The notes: generated by a model not told the origin, from the letters alone. Positions 11,465-24,115 are shown, numbered from the stretch's first letter. The stretch is 64,000 nucleotides of DNA from Siphlonurus alternatus (GCA_949825025.1 OX463782.1:1933501-1997500); one strand, 5' to 3'. Made by a program: numbers and translations.

Positions 11465-11792
11465 ATAATAGAGGCTTCAAGTCAGCTGATTTTTCAGTGA
11501 TCCCACGTGTACCGTTCAATCCAAATCTATGTAAAAAAAAAAAAAAAAACGTGAATTTTAAGATTTTAATGATTTTATGCGAAAAATTCTTTCAAGGAAC
11601 TTCAGTCTAAACCGAAAAATAAAGTGGATAATATGTAATATTTAGATTTTTTATGTCATTTATAAGCGAGAAAATATACACAAAAAAAGTTAAAAAACAA
11701 AAACACTTTTGACGATCCTTTGTTTTCAAGTGCAAGATGGACCATAGTGACAGAAATGAGCATCGCGAGGCGCACTCACTTGAAACCTTTAT
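11465..11792 (+). repeat. Family S dispersed repeat
   Basis: AGAGGCTTCAAGTCAGCTGA, AAGGAACTTCAGTCTAAACC, AAGTGCAAGATGGACCATAG, AAATGAGCATCGCGAGGCGC in order. Matches 16060-16345 in reverse; no ORF. Confidence 0.65.
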
Positions 11793-11817
11793 TATATTTT
11801 ATTTGGTGTGCGTTGAC

Positions 11818-11892
11818 TGACTCTTGTTAGATCACCGATGTCAAGCAACGATAAGCGTTGGTAATAATTCGACGAGTGTTCATTTTTTTAGC
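11818..11892 (+). mobile_element. 5S SINE head fragment
   Basis: TCTTGTTAGATCACCGATGT and CAAGCAACG match the 5S head; decays into AT-rich sequence after 11890. Confidence 0.5.
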
Positions 11893-12433
11893 ACTCGATC
11901 TATTAAAAAAAATGTTAAGTGTCCTTTCGAACTTGAAATTTAACACTTGAAATAATTTTTGGATCGTTAGAAAGTTAAATTAACGTGATATTCGCACAAA
12001 GCACTTGGCAAAGATTTTAGGACATTATATTTTAGTACCAAAATTTAATACTCGATATTGTTCTGAAATTAAATACTAAATATTATTGCATTAAATTTCT
12101 ATATAATAAAATTGTTGCTATTTTTTAAATTATGAATTGTATCACAAAATTTATAAATAGTTCAGAATATTATATAAAACAATAATAATGAATATTTTCC
12201 AGGCACCAAATTAAGTCTAATTGTGTCTTACATCCCTATTTTCAAATATAGGTTGCTAGGAAAATAAAAGTTATAATGCATTATTAGAATTTTTGAGAAG
12301 CACAATTGTTTTTTTTTTTCCGCTCATATTAAGTACTTTTGTACAACATATGATAATATTCTTTTTATAAATACGTATCTCACATTCTTAGTTTTGTGAT
12401 ACTGCAGTTTTGAACAAAAAGTATAAATTTTTT

Positions 12434-12783
12434 ATATGTACAGAGCAGAATGGACAACATACATTGTATGAAAAAAATTTATTGCAGAAATGAATAGAGG
12501 GTACCAAATTATGCTACTCTGAATTTTTTCAGATTTTTTTAAGACCCGGAACTATTTTTAAATAATTATTGAAAGTCCTGTGATTTCAGTTGGCACCCCT
12601 GCAGCCTTAATAAAAAGGATAGAGACTGGACGCCTATTGACGCCTCCAGGGGGCGTGGCCGCACTTTCAATAATTATTTAAAAATAGTTCTGGGTCTCAA
12701 AAAAATCTGAAAGACTTCAGAGTAGCATAATTTGGTACCCTCTATTCATTTCTGCAATAAAAAATTTTCATATATGTTGTCCA
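12434..12783 (+). mobile_element. Family A palindromic MITE
   Basis: Long inverted repeat: arms run ATGGACAAC...TTATTGCAGAAATGAATAGA, GGGTACCAAATTATGCTACT, ...AACTATTTTTAAATAATTAT and back. The asymmetric centre has CCTTAATAAAAAGGATAG and GCCTCCAGGGGGCGTGGCC. No coding capacity; ~330 bp. This is the best-preserved copy along with 30680. Confidence 0.85.
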
Positions 12784-12789
12784 TTGAGA

Positions 12790-13720
12790 TTATATATCTA
12801 TATCTGATCAATTAATATATTTATTAAGAGATTGTATGAGCTCTCAAAACAATAATAATGATATCATTATTTCACGAATTGCCATAATTATGAAACCTTA
12901 ACAAAACTGCTTAAAAATATTAGACGCTTTTCACGAAAGAATTTATCCAGGCCCTATATACGTTTAGTGTCATTGAATTATGCTGGTGCTAATCAACCGC
13001 GGTTAGTGAGAAAGCTTGATAACTCTTTCATGAATCGCCCCCATTTAATTGTAATTGCAGAAATTAAATTTAAATTCTATTTTGTAATATTTGACTTAAA
13101 TAAATTATTTTAAAATTTAAATTAATTTAAATATTCTTCATAAATTATTCATTATATATATAATATATATGATGAAATTTTGGCAATAATATCGATTGCT
13201 ATAAAAATTGAGGGCTAAATTATAAAATAATATAATGTTTTCAATACACGTTCAAGGGTAATTTAATAATATTTTATTACATTTAATTATGTATAGAATT
13301 TGATACACTATGTGCTGCATTTTATATTAATTTATTCACTTCTACGAACAACTTGTATGTATAATGTTTTCATTGCTCATAATCAGTTCAACCTTCAAAA
13401 CAGATAAATCATTCTACAATTTAGTATTATACATTCGCCTATCATGAGTTCATGGAATCAGCCAATGAAATAACGACCGTGATCTTGTATAGTTGGAATC
13501 AATAGAAATCTTTGAACTTTTGTTTCCATTCATTTCTTAATAATCTAATTTGAAAGTTGATATAAATTAGTCATAAGGTTCGTTTTTATAAGTACAAATA
13601 GAGGCAACATAAACTTTATTTACTGATTTACTGGAGCTGTAGCTCTAAGATTTAGATTTGTAATTTTTGGAGAGTAAGAAGACCGTTTCATAATGCAAAA
13701 AGTTAAAGTTCAATGTGCAC
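12790..13720. other. Intergenic AT-rich sequence
   Basis: Holds a loose palindrome 12928-13030 (TTTTCACGAAAGAATT ... ACTCTTTCATGAATCGC), perhaps a decayed MITE; otherwise nothing. Confidence 0.4.
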
Positions 13721-13727
13721 GGCTCCC

Positions 13728-13983
13728 TTAAGGGGAAGGTAACACGCCCAATGTTCCTCACATGAAAATTATGAAATGGAAAAATGGAACTTCCATGTTA
13801 AATTATATCGTCAACTTTAAAAATTCATAACTCAAAAACTAGCTCGAATTTGTATACCTGATACTATAGGAACTGATAGGAGATGTAGAGGAGAACATTT
13901 TAATTTTTTTTCATAATTTTCATGTGAGGGATTTTTTTTTTTTTTTTTTTTAACATTAATTGGCTGTATTACTTTCCCCTTAA
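13728..13983. mobile_element. Family J MITE
   Basis: TTAAGGGGAAGGTAACACGC and the inverse GCTGTATTACTTTCCCCTTA; inner arms CCTCACATGAAAATTATGAA / TTCATAATTTTCATGTGAGG. ~255 bp. Confidence 0.75.
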
Positions 13984-15736
13984 TATAAGAAAATACACTT
14001 TATACACTCATGAAAAAAACATAAGTTAACGTTTCTGCTACCTCGTATATAGTGTAAATTATTCATAAAAATTAAGTATGTACCAATTAACATATTTTTA
14101 TGAACATTTTTTAATTTCATGATTTTGTTTAATTTTATTATTTATTTTCTCTTAATTTGAAAGAAATATAAGAAATTTTTATATTGTTAGTATTTAAAAC
14201 TTTAATGCAACATAATTAGCATTAATTTAAAAAAATAAATAAATAAATAATTATGTGTTCACTTCAAGATATCTTTAATTCTGATTTCTGGTTTTCTGAT
14301 TTGACAACAGAGATGTGGATTTAAAAATTCTGTAAGGTATAAGAAAAGCACGCAATCCAAACCAAAATAGTTTCAAGTTCACTCGTGGCCTTGGAGAATC
14401 GTCATTTCTCGTAAGAATAACATAGAGAATTAACAAGTGGGAAATTTTCTAAGACGACAAGTGTACAAAGTTTTTAGGGACATTGTAAGAGTGCGCACAA
14501 ACACAGGGCGGTAACGTTTATGCTATCCTGAGTGGTATATATATATATAAAGTTAAAAAAATAGGAAAGATTATTCGATCATAGAAGAAGCTGTGGAACT
14601 GCCTTAATTATTTTTGGGTTGTAGCATGCATATTACAAATCGTTAACAATGAGTCTCAATACCTGCAACATAATATTATTATATATTATTTACAGTTATT
14701 TAATATCCCTGATGAGGATGTCAAAATCTTTAAATTATAAACATATTTCTAAAGTCTATTTTTAAATTTATTGAAGTGCTTAATTTTCAATTTTTTTTAA
14801 TATATATTTTAACACACAAAGAACAAAAATAAAGACATTTGAAAGCTAAAAAAATTCAAAACTCCTAGAAAAAAAAAACATTTGAGATAGTATCAGTAAA
14901 ATTAATATTCCATACCCATTCTTATATAAACATAGAGCCAACTTTTTATAAAACAAACTATTTTCTTATCACGTTAAACATTTTCATGACACACCTTTAA
15001 AACGATGACCTAAATTATGCCATGATAAAATTTATATATATAATGAACACCATGAAAATTTCATTTAGTCTCACGATTTTTTTTTTTTATTATATTTTTT
15101 TAAAAATTTCGCGCTTATTTATGCGTGACGACTTCTGCGCATATACGCGTGTATGACCTCTGGTAGTTGATAGATTTGACCTCGTCTTTCAAGCAAAAAG
15201 AAAGGTCGAGGTAATTTTTTAACTAGACATGCCTGGTTTAAATTTTTGAAGCCGCGGCTTCTTGCGTAACACTAGTGGGCGTATAATTGGTTCAAACAAA
15301 AATACTTTGCCACTAACTTGTATTGTATCATAGCAGCCAAAATATATTTCAAACATAATTTGCTAGATCCAAGGATATATAATCTTAAAGATAGTAATCA
15401 ATAACCTTCGATTTATTATATTACCTTGATTTTAAACTTAGTCAGCTGATTGCAATATTTATAATAATATTATTATTTTTATAATAATAAACCAAAAATA
15501 TTTGATCGATTAATGATGATGATTTTTTTATATATTAAATCAAATGTCATGATTTTTTTTTAAATAGAAAGTATGATTGTATTGAATTTTATTACCAAAT
15601 AAAAGTAATCGAGTACATTTCAAATGGTACGTGCTTTAAGTAATGTAGGCCATATTATACAGTGTGCAGTATATTCGTGCGGATGATTCAAAATTTTACT
15701 TTACGTTTAAATTCAAGGATTTACAAAATAAATGCA
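13984..15736. other. Intergenic AT-rich sequence
   Basis: A family K trace at 14378 and a mildly GC-richer patch 15115-15300 without an open frame. Confidence 0.4.
14378..14472. repeat. Family K repeat, diverged
   Basis: GTAAGAATAACA ... AACAAGTGGGAAATTTTCTAAGACGACAAGT-type block, related to 34385-34508. Short inverted-repeat element. Confidence 0.5.
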
Positions 15737-15912
15737 TTATAACCCGAGTTTAAATGAATTTCATCTTTTATTTGCAATCAAGCTCTTCTCTAGTCTAATT
15801 CCTTCCTATTTTGCACCATTTTAAAGGAAAAAAAGAGGGGAAAAGACGAGATTACGTATTTTTCCTCTTCTTGAGCATAAAATGTTAGAAATCTTATTTT
15901 TATTATTTACGT
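15737..15912 (+). mobile_element. Family B MITE, 3' truncated
   Basis: AACCCGAGTTTAAATGAATT to GCATAAAATGTTAGAAATCT, then unrelated sequence. Confidence 0.7.
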
Positions 15913-16059
15913 CTTCAAACAATGATATATATAATAATATTACCCATGAATTCAAAGAATAAAATTTGATTGTTTAAATTTTAAAATGTATTATACTACA
16001 TTATACTATTTATTGAGTAATTCTAATTTATTATTTTTAGAGGGAGAAAGACACAGAAA

Positions 16060-16672
<613 letters not shown>

Positions 16673-16852
16673 ATTGTGAGAAGGGAAAATAATTACTTAA
16701 GATAAGAATGATTTTAATATTTTGATTAATTAATTCATTCTTTAAATGAACTTAACATTGAAAAAGGTCGTAATATTATTATTAATTATAAAAATCGTAT
16801 TAGAAACACATATATTACTCATTAATAAATTGGAAAGTCATGTAATTTCGTG

Positions 16853-17105
16853 AGTGTAGCTCAGTACATCGACAGTATTAGATCACCGAAGTCAAGCATT
16901 GCTAAGTATGTTTAGTACTTGGATGGGTGACCAATTTCAATCAGACCTCCCCCCTCCCTCTCAGTTTAATTCCACTGTTGTATGGTTCATCTCCTTTTTT
17001 GAACCATTACATACTTGCAGCCCTTTATTATAATTAACGCAAAAAAACACTAGCGTCCTTTCTGACTCAGGTTTCTATGGTTCCTCCAGTACATAATGTT
17101 GTGAT
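16853..17105 (+). mobile_element. 5S-headed SINE, diverged
   Basis: GATCACCGAAGTCAAGCATT, TTTAGTACTTGGATGGGTGACC, later TTTCTGACTCAGGTTTCTATGG core. Confidence 0.7.
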
Positions 17106-17129
17106 AGAAGAATTTGCTATACCGTGGCT

Positions 17130-17472
17130 TTCCTGTTTTAAATCAGCGTGGTTAGTACTTAGATGGGTGACCGTTTCAGACCGGGATCGTTTTAAGTAAA
17201 AATTACGTTACTCCCTCACTGGGACTCTCGCTTTATACCTAGTAATGCACTTGTGTGTGTGATTCCCCAGGCTTTAGAATTACTTTGGTTTACTGATAAA
17301 TTTGAGGTGTCCGTCCTGACTGAGGTTTTCCACGGTTCCCTCAGTCTCACCTCATCGAATACTGGGACGCGTAACAGGCCATAGCAACCATCCTTTTCCT
17401 CCCTTATTCCTACCCATTACCCCGGCTCGAGCTCCAAGCTAATAAGGATATATCCTTGCAAAAAAAAAAAGT
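17130..17472 (+). mobile_element. 5S-headed SINE in tandem with the previous one
   Basis: Lacks the start of the head; carries TTAGTACTTAGATGGGTGAC, GTGTGATTCCCCAGGCTTTA, the CCTGACTGAGGTTTTCCACG core, TATCCTTGC and an A-tail (17460-17471). Head-to-tail with the 16853 copy. Confidence 0.8.
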
Positions 17473-17769
17473 ACTTATTTTAAAAGTGAGTATTATGTAA
17501 TGTATTTCGTGTTGTTTAAAAGACATTCAAGTCACCTCAGGACGGTATGTAATTTATCTCTACCACGTGGTCTACGGAGGCTTTTGATATTTTTAGTTTG
17601 TGGACTTGCTACTAAAATGCAAATTAGTTTTCTTCAAGCTGACCATGGGAAACTTTTGCTCACCCAATTTGTGTATTACACTCTTTTAATTAGACAGTTA
17701 CTTGCTGGGCTCTTGGGCGTTGTCACATTACCTGAACTTGAACTCTTAAATCCACAAGTACATAGATTG

Positions 17770-18033
17770 ACACAGTTGAAATAAATTTATTCGCTATTAA
17801 GCTCTCCTCTCCTTTTATTTTGCACCATTTTAGAGGAAAAAAGGGAAAAAGACGAGAGTACGCCTTTTTTCCTCTTCTTGAACATTAAATGCTAGAAATA
17901 TTGTTTTCATTTCATCCTCACTTTGAGCGAAAAGGAAATAAGATGTGTCAAAACATATATTAAGATGTTTAAGAGGTAAAAATATTAGGTTTAGACTTTT
18001 GTAAAGGATGAGTTGAAGACGTAATTTTTCAAC
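17770..18033 (+). mobile_element. Family B MITE
   Basis: ACACAGTTGAAATAAATTTA to GACGTAATTTTTCAACTAGG. Confidence 0.8.
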
Positions 18034-18044
18034 TAGGGTTGCCA

Positions 18045-18332
18045 AAATGAATAGAGGGTACCAAATTATATCACTTTGAACTTTTTCGAATTTTTTGAAT
18101 ACCGAAATAATTTTTAAAAATTATTGAAAATTCTGTAAGTTTTGTTGCCTCCCCCCCCCTGGATCCTTAATAAAAAAAAGGACAGGCCCTAAACGACTTT
18201 TTATGCCCCTAGGGGGCGTAATCGCAGTTTCAATTACTTTTTAAAATAGTTTCTGAACTCACAAAAACCTGAAAGAAATAAGAGTATCATATTTGAAACC
18301 CTCTATTTATTTCTGAAATAAAAAAAGATCAT
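18045..18332 (+). mobile_element. Family A MITE, diverged
   Basis: AATAGAGGGTACCAAATTAT to ATTTGAAACCCTCTATTTAT arms; centre CCCCTAGGGGGCGTAATCGC. Abuts the family B element ending at 18033. Confidence 0.75.
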
Positions 18333-19082
18333 ACAGGATTTGAACTGCATAATGCGATCGAATCTTGCGACTTCTTATCTGACATGCGATTGATGAGAGA
18401 AGACGAACCGGATGAATTGTCATCATTGTTAAACCAAGAACACGATGTAACAGTTGTTATTATTCGAGCGTGCATAATACAAGCATTAAGATTTTTTATA
18501 ATGATAAAATATCAAGCAATAATATATATTAGTATTACATACACTTTCTTTATAATATTATATATTATATCTTTTATAACATGATGCCAAATAGAACGGA
18601 AATTCTATATAGAATTATTATTATTGAGGTTAATTATGTAATATATACACATAGTAAGTAATGTTTATTTGCTTAAAAAATACATTAAATGATTATAATG
18701 TAAATTTAAGCAATAGTTTTATGTTGTTACACAGTATAAGGTAGTTTAAACCTGATTTCTTTAAAGTACTGAATACGTACGTGACAGTACGTGTGTTACT
18801 TTACATTAGATTTGAAGTTTTAGGACTTCAAAACATTTCTAATAAAAAAAATATAAGAGACAGTATACGTGCATACTGTCAAAAATAAAAATAAAACTAG
18901 TACCAAGAGTGTTGCGTTTTATAGATCATTAAAAGGCTCCTGTTTTAATCACTATACAGTATATATAATATATTTTAAAAGCAATGTAGATTTATACACT
19001 TGCTGTGTTAAAATAATTAGATTTTTTTTAAAACTTTTGGTTTTATTATATAAACAATCTGCATGGAGTTATTCAAAATTTT
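18333..19082. other. Intergenic AT-rich sequence
   Basis: No supportable feature. Confidence 0.4.
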
Positions 19083-19330
19083 AATCTGATGGTCGTGAGT
19101 TCGATCCCAGGTACCGCCAAACTTTTCACAAGTGGCGGTTGCTAAGGAACACACATTCGTGCATCCGGGAGGTGATTGATGGCATCTTTCATCAATTGGT
19201 GACCATCTTGACTAAAGTTGGCATGGTTTCCTCATTCACAACCAGGCAAATGCAAATGCTGGAATAGATTGCTATGGCCACCCCGGTTTAAAAGGAATCC
19301 ACAAAACCCTAGGCAATATAATTATGCTAG
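19083..19330 (+). mobile_element. tRNA-type SINE, 3' part with B box
   Basis: B-box-like GTGAGTTCGATCCCAGGTAC (19093), ATCCGGGAGGTGATTGATGG, degenerate core TTGGCATGGTTTCCTCATTC, ACAACCAGGCAAATGC and GCTATGGCCACCCCGG. Confidence 0.7.
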
Positions 19331-19571
19331 GTCGGGTCCATGGAGAGACGAGAAGTTAAATAATTTAGTCACTGTAACCAATATATATAAACAGCAGGAT
19401 TTAGATAAAGAAAAAAAATAGGTAAATAAATAAACCTCCAAAAATCCAAAATTGTGCACAACGTTGCTTTATTTACACAGCCATGTCACCGATTTGACCA
19501 ATGTTAAAAGGCTTAGCCAATCAGATTCAAGTATTTTAGAACCCATCGTGCCGCGAAATTTTTAATACGCC

Positions 19572-19852
19572 CAGAGACCCTACAGAGACCTCCGTGACAT
19601 AAGGCCAGGAATTTGAACAACCTGGGCTGAGCTTCATTGCTTCTGGGAGTGGCGACGCCACTGAATCGCAGCGGCACGGCGCGGTTCTCGCTGGCTGCGC
19701 GGGCAATTTCAGCTAGCAAGAACCGGGCCGTGCCGAACAATCGAAGAGCAATAAAAAAATTATGAATTACAACAGCGCCGCCACCCTCAGAAACAACGAA
19801 ACTCTGATCAAATCCCTGGCCATAAGACACGGAGGTCTCTGTAGGGTCTCTG
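19572..19852. mobile_element. Family D hAT-like MITE
   Basis: Termini CAGAGACCCTACAGAGACC and the exact inverse; inner arms ...TAAGGCCAGGAATTTGA / CAAATCCCTGGCCATAAGAC; GC-rich centre. The CAGAG termini suggest hAT. It sits between two further inverted arms (19538 and 19866). Confidence 0.75.
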
Positions 19853-20000
19853 ATCATGCAATACTATTTTTAAAATTTTGCGGTGCAATGGGTCTTAAAA
19901 AAAATTGACGCACGAAATTCACGCGTTTCTTAACCTTTATAAAGGCAATCTTGTTGATGTAGATGCTATCTAACAGCATATATAAACCCCCCAATAATGA

Positions 20001-20255
20001 GTGACAGGTCCGACCGGTTCAATGTACCTCCGAGGATGGTTCACCGCTAGCTATTCTGCAGCTGGGTCCTGGAAAGGTGACCGCGCCCTGACCATGCAAC
20101 CTTGGTGCAAGGAGCGACCTTGGTACCTGCCGCTTATCTCGCACCGGCTATCGCAGCTGGCGTGGGTGATTCTCCGCGCTCTGATTGCCCGCCGAGGTAC
20201 CACACCCTCTTCTTCTACCTGGACCGCCGTGGTAGCGTCGGAACATAACATGTGA
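20001..20255. other. GC-rich island of unknown origin
   Basis: About 250 bp clearly GC-richer than its surroundings, open for 84 codons on plus and ~85 on minus with interrupted alternatives. No family recognised on any of the six frames. Bounded by a MITE on the right (20352) and palindromic sequence on the left, so it may be a decayed transposon or gene relic. Confidence 0.3.
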
Positions 20256-20351
20256 TTTACACTGCGATTTTTATTTACTTTAATTTTTTTTTTATGCTGG
20301 CTTTTAGATTGTTTTGAGAACAAGATAGATATAGGTGCCTCTGATCAGCTA

Positions 20352-20616
20352 CCTAAGTTGAAATAAATTTCATCTTCTCTTCGCTAGCTCTCCTCTCGTC
20401 TAATTTCCTCTTCTTTTGCACCATTTTAGAAGAAAAAAGAGGATAAAAGACGATATTACGTATTTTTTCCTCTTCTTGAACATAAAATGTTATAAATATT
20501 GTCTTCATTTGATCCTCACTTTGAGCGAAGAGGAAATAAGATGTGTTATAAAGGTAAAAAGATTAGGTTTAGACGTGTAAAAGATGAGTTGAAGACGTAA
20601 TTTTTCAACTAGGGAG
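20352..20616 (+). mobile_element. Family B MITE, full length
   Basis: CCTAAGTTGAAATAAATTTC to GACGTAATTTTTCAACTAGGG with all internal blocks. Confidence 0.82.
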
Positions 20617-21200
20617 TGCTCAAACACTAACGAATTAAAATTTGCGTAAAATTACGCACTATTTACTTGATCATTTACATGCTAATTCCCACTTAACTCT
20701 TAGTACGTAAGTTATGGAATTTTTTAAGTTGTGGTATTTGAACACTCCCCTATAATAATCCTGCATGGTTATTAAATAAAATTATATAGGAATTTTCTCT
20801 TTTAAAATTTACGTTAAAATATATGAATAAATTGAATGAATTGTAATTCAATTTTATTTGACAAATTCCAAATTCATATAGCTGCAGTTAATTAAAAGAA
20901 CAAAAAATGTATATTATAATTATTAATTAGCATGAATAAAAAATATACGTTAAAATAAAACAATATACCAACCAGTGTCTATGATAAAAGAAGGGAGATT
21001 AAACAATATAAAAAATGTTATTACTTTTTAATGTTAGTGTACGTAAAGCTTACCTACAACTCAAAACCACGCATAGGGGGCTTCTTTCGAGCAATGACGA
21101 TTAACGAGTGATAATGAGATAATGATAATTAATTTTTACTCTAAATATATTATGCTTATTTTATATTATAGAAATCTAAAGTGTCTTATATAATCATATG

Positions 21201-21343
21201 AAGGGGCATTCACAAAGCCTTAAGGCCACAATTAAGGCTCAATAATTTAAGACCAGAAATTTTGGGTCTAAAAAACACGCCTAAAATCAAGCTTTAAATT
21301 ATCGAGCCTTAAATGTGGCCTTAAGACTTTGTGAATGCCCCTT
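21201..21343. mobile_element. Family E MITE
   Basis: AAGGGGCATTCACAAAGCCT and inverse; inner GCCACAATTAAGGCTC / GAGCCTTAAATGTGGCC. Flanked by ATG on both sides (3-bp target duplication). Confidence 0.8.
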
Positions 21344-21787
21344 ATGATATTTTTAGCTGTTTTTTTTTTATAGAATTTATGTATAATATTGCTAAATTTG
21401 TACACTAAAATTAAATAAAATTTATAAACAAAATTCAAGTCAAATAATAAAAAAGTGCATAAAATTATCAATTTAATTTAATAAAAAGAGGTGTTATATT
21501 TTAATGTAGAGTTATACAAGACTGTAAGAGACATTAAAGAGAAGTTTAATATTGTGAATGTAGATAATCTGAAAGCAGGTTTGTGCATCTCGGTGCAGGA
21601 GAAGATTTAGTGATGCTGCACTGGACCACACAGAGTGTTGACCTCCGCACGACATCTTGTGGCTACCTGGACCATTGTGTGCTACCTGTGATCACAGCCG
21701 CCTTCTACAACTCGAAACACCATCAACGTTATACCATGTTAGTTTAGAAGCATTTAAACTTTTATTATATGAACATATTTTATTGAA

Positions 21788-22092
21788 AAAATGAAAAGAG
21801 TGTGTCAAATTATACCACTCTGAATTTTTTCAATTTTTTTGTAGTCCCAGAAATATTTTTAAATAATTATTTGAAATTCTCTAAGTTAAGTTGGCACCCC
21901 TGGAGACTTAATAAAAATGATAGGGCAAAAACGCCTGTTGATGCCTCCAGGGGGCGTGGCCGCACTTTTAATAATTATTTAAAAATTGTTCCAGTATACT
22001 CAAAAAAATCTGAAAAAAAAACAGAGTAGCATAATTTGGTACCCTCTATTCATTTTTGCAGTTAAAAAAGTCATGTAAGTTGTCCATTAAAG
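21788..22092 (+). mobile_element. Family A MITE
   Basis: Same arms and centre GCCTCCAGGGGGCGTGGCCG at 21942. Confidence 0.8.
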
Positions 22093-22539
22093 ATTAATGT
22101 TAGTGGGCTAATAGATGGTGAACCACTCTGAAAATTTCAGCGAACCTTCCTGACACCATGAAATAATTTTCCATGAAAAAATGAGACCAAGTCCGGTGAA
22201 ATTTTAGAGATATTCAGCATTTATATTAGCATCGTTTTAAATGAGAACTGCTGTGTCTTTTAGTGAAGTCAGTATCTATTTCAAACGAAAAAAATTAATT
22301 ACACCAAATCTAAACCAAATTTGTTGTTTTTTACATCTCAGCAAACCAATAAGTATTTTGCCCTTTATTTTATGGACTAAAAATATTTTTAGTTTATCAT
22401 CAGAAAATATTGAGCAATGTTCAGTCAGGCGCGGATCCAAATAAAATACACATTTGTATAACTAACAGATTTTTTATTTGTTCTGTTCCATGTTTAAATT
22501 ACTGTAATATGTATATTTATGTAAACTTAAATCAATTTA

Positions 22540-22617
22540 ATTTCTAGACACAAGATTTATATTAAGAAAAAAGCCTTTGTACCTCTATTTTGTATTATGT
22601 ACAGCCACACGAGGAAA

Positions 22618-22692
<75 letters not shown>

Positions 22693-22695
22693 ATT
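22540..22695 (+). repeat. Probable LINE 3' end plus (AAAT)n tail
   Basis: TTGTATTATGTACAGCCACA followed by CGAGGAAATAAATAAAT and about 19 AAAT units (22613-22693). The TGTACAGCC block matches the 3' end of LINE copy A, so the microsatellite likely grew from a retrotransposon tail. Confidence 0.5.
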
Positions 22696-22699
22696 TGCT

Positions 22700-22912
22700 C
22701 AAACCATTTTGTGAAAACTGAGGTAGAAGTTTAACATTGGTCTTATGGACGGAAATTGGAAATGGAGCTGTTGTAAGAAAACTGCAAGACCGAATTTGCT
22801 CAAACCATTAAGCGATTAAGTTTTAGAACATTCTTGTTTTTTTAAAAATTTATTTCCTTCAATTCCGTTTTAGAAGAATATTCTTTACTCCGAAGTAACT
22901 GAGATTCATCGT
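22700..22912 (+). repeat. Family R dispersed repeat
   Basis: TTTTGTGAAAACTGAGGTAG, TCTTATGGACGGAAATTGGA, AATGGAGCTGTTGTAAGAAA, CAAACCATTAAGCGATTAAG; same order at 36478-36675. Confidence 0.65.
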
Positions 22913-22971
22913 GTTTTTTCACTGAGTAAAATTTTGAAGTTAAAATGGAGTCACTATCCCGATGACGATTC

Positions 22972-23190
22972 TACTGACGTGAGATCTGATTGTTGATCCG
23001 GGAAGATGCTGACATCTCCATTGTTGCTGTACCAACAATGTGATCAGCTGACGTCCCGCTAATGAAGTCGGTGACAATATTCGGCGCACGCTCGAGGAAC
23101 AATGGGAAGTGACCACCTCGAAGGAAAACATCTGCCGACCGTGCGGCGTGTCTTAATTTCAACCGTCTTTTGTCCTTTGTCTTAAAAATC
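22972..23190 (-). pseudogene. Possible alpha/beta-hydrolase C-terminal fragment
   Basis: Minus frame 23191-22972 reads SADVFLRGGHFPLFLERAPN then IVTDFIS. This resembles the catalytic-His segment of alpha/beta hydrolases (GHFP-x-x-E-x-P followed by a helix). A CGGCAG|AT acceptor at about 23131 would start it, but the tract is purine-rich; the tail to TAG is not conserved-looking. Either a terminal exon of an undetected gene or a relic. Confidence 0.35.
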
Positions 23191-23755
23191 ACGAAATACG
23201 AATCAATGCTTCTGTCTTTTTTAATTTTTTTTTATACGTATTGTTTATATATTACAAGTATAGAATCTTAAATTATTATTTAAAAAAAAATACATTTTGG
23301 GTGGTCTTATATAAGAAAACAATTTGATTTAAATCTAATTTAAATTTAATTTGAATTTAATAACTGAGAATATTAAAATATTTTTTTGATGTTGAATATT
23401 GCAGCATTAATTTTTTTCGCAGCAATATCAATATTATAATATATGAGAATATAATGCATGGTAAATTAACATTTTTTTAAGTGATTACAGATAGGTAATA
23501 GTTTACCCGCTCCCCATATACTATTCAGCAAGTCAAATATACGATTTCGGTTCCCCATTTATCATACTGCAATACAACTAAAATTAAAAGTCAATTTAAT
23601 AGTTTTCAAAAGTAACTTTTGTTTTCATTTGGCAATTTTTTTAAATAATTTTTTCAGCACTCTTTAAATCCAAATTTGAAATAAATCTGTGACGTCATAG
23701 TCATGTAATTTATTTCCTGTATTTAAGTGTTAAATATTTGAATGACTATGACAGA

Positions 23756-24115
23756 ATGGACAACCTACATGAAAAGTTTTTACTGTAGAAATGTGAAATT
23801 TTTATTGCAGAAATGAATAGAGGGCACTAAAGTATGCTACTTTGTATGAATTTTTTCAGATTTTTTTGAGTCCTGGAACTATTTTTAAATAATTATTGAA
23901 ATTTCTGAAAGTTAAGTTGGAACCCCTGAATCCTCAATAAAAAGGATAGAACCTAGCTGCTTATTGACGCCTCCAAGGGGGTGTGGCCGCACTTTCAATA
24001 ATTATTTAAAATTAGTTTTGGGTATAAAAAAAAATCTGAAAAAATTCAGAGTAGCATAATTTGGTACCCTTAATTCATTTCTGCAATAAAAAAATTTCAT
24101 ACAGTTTGTCCATTT
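23756..24115 (+). mobile_element. Family A MITE
   Basis: Both ATGGACAAC / TTTGTCCAT ends present; the left arm has a ~25-bp internal duplication (TTTTTATTGCAGAAATG region). Centre is GCCTCCAAGGGGGTGTGGCC. Confidence 0.8.

Noticed and set aside
17500..17784. 94-aa Leu-rich plus-strand ORF
   Set aside because: No recognised family, no splice context, squeezed between a SINE and a MITE; could be a relic but evidence is too thin.
19513..19857. 114-aa minus-strand ORF
   Set aside because: Covers the family D palindrome; no coding character.
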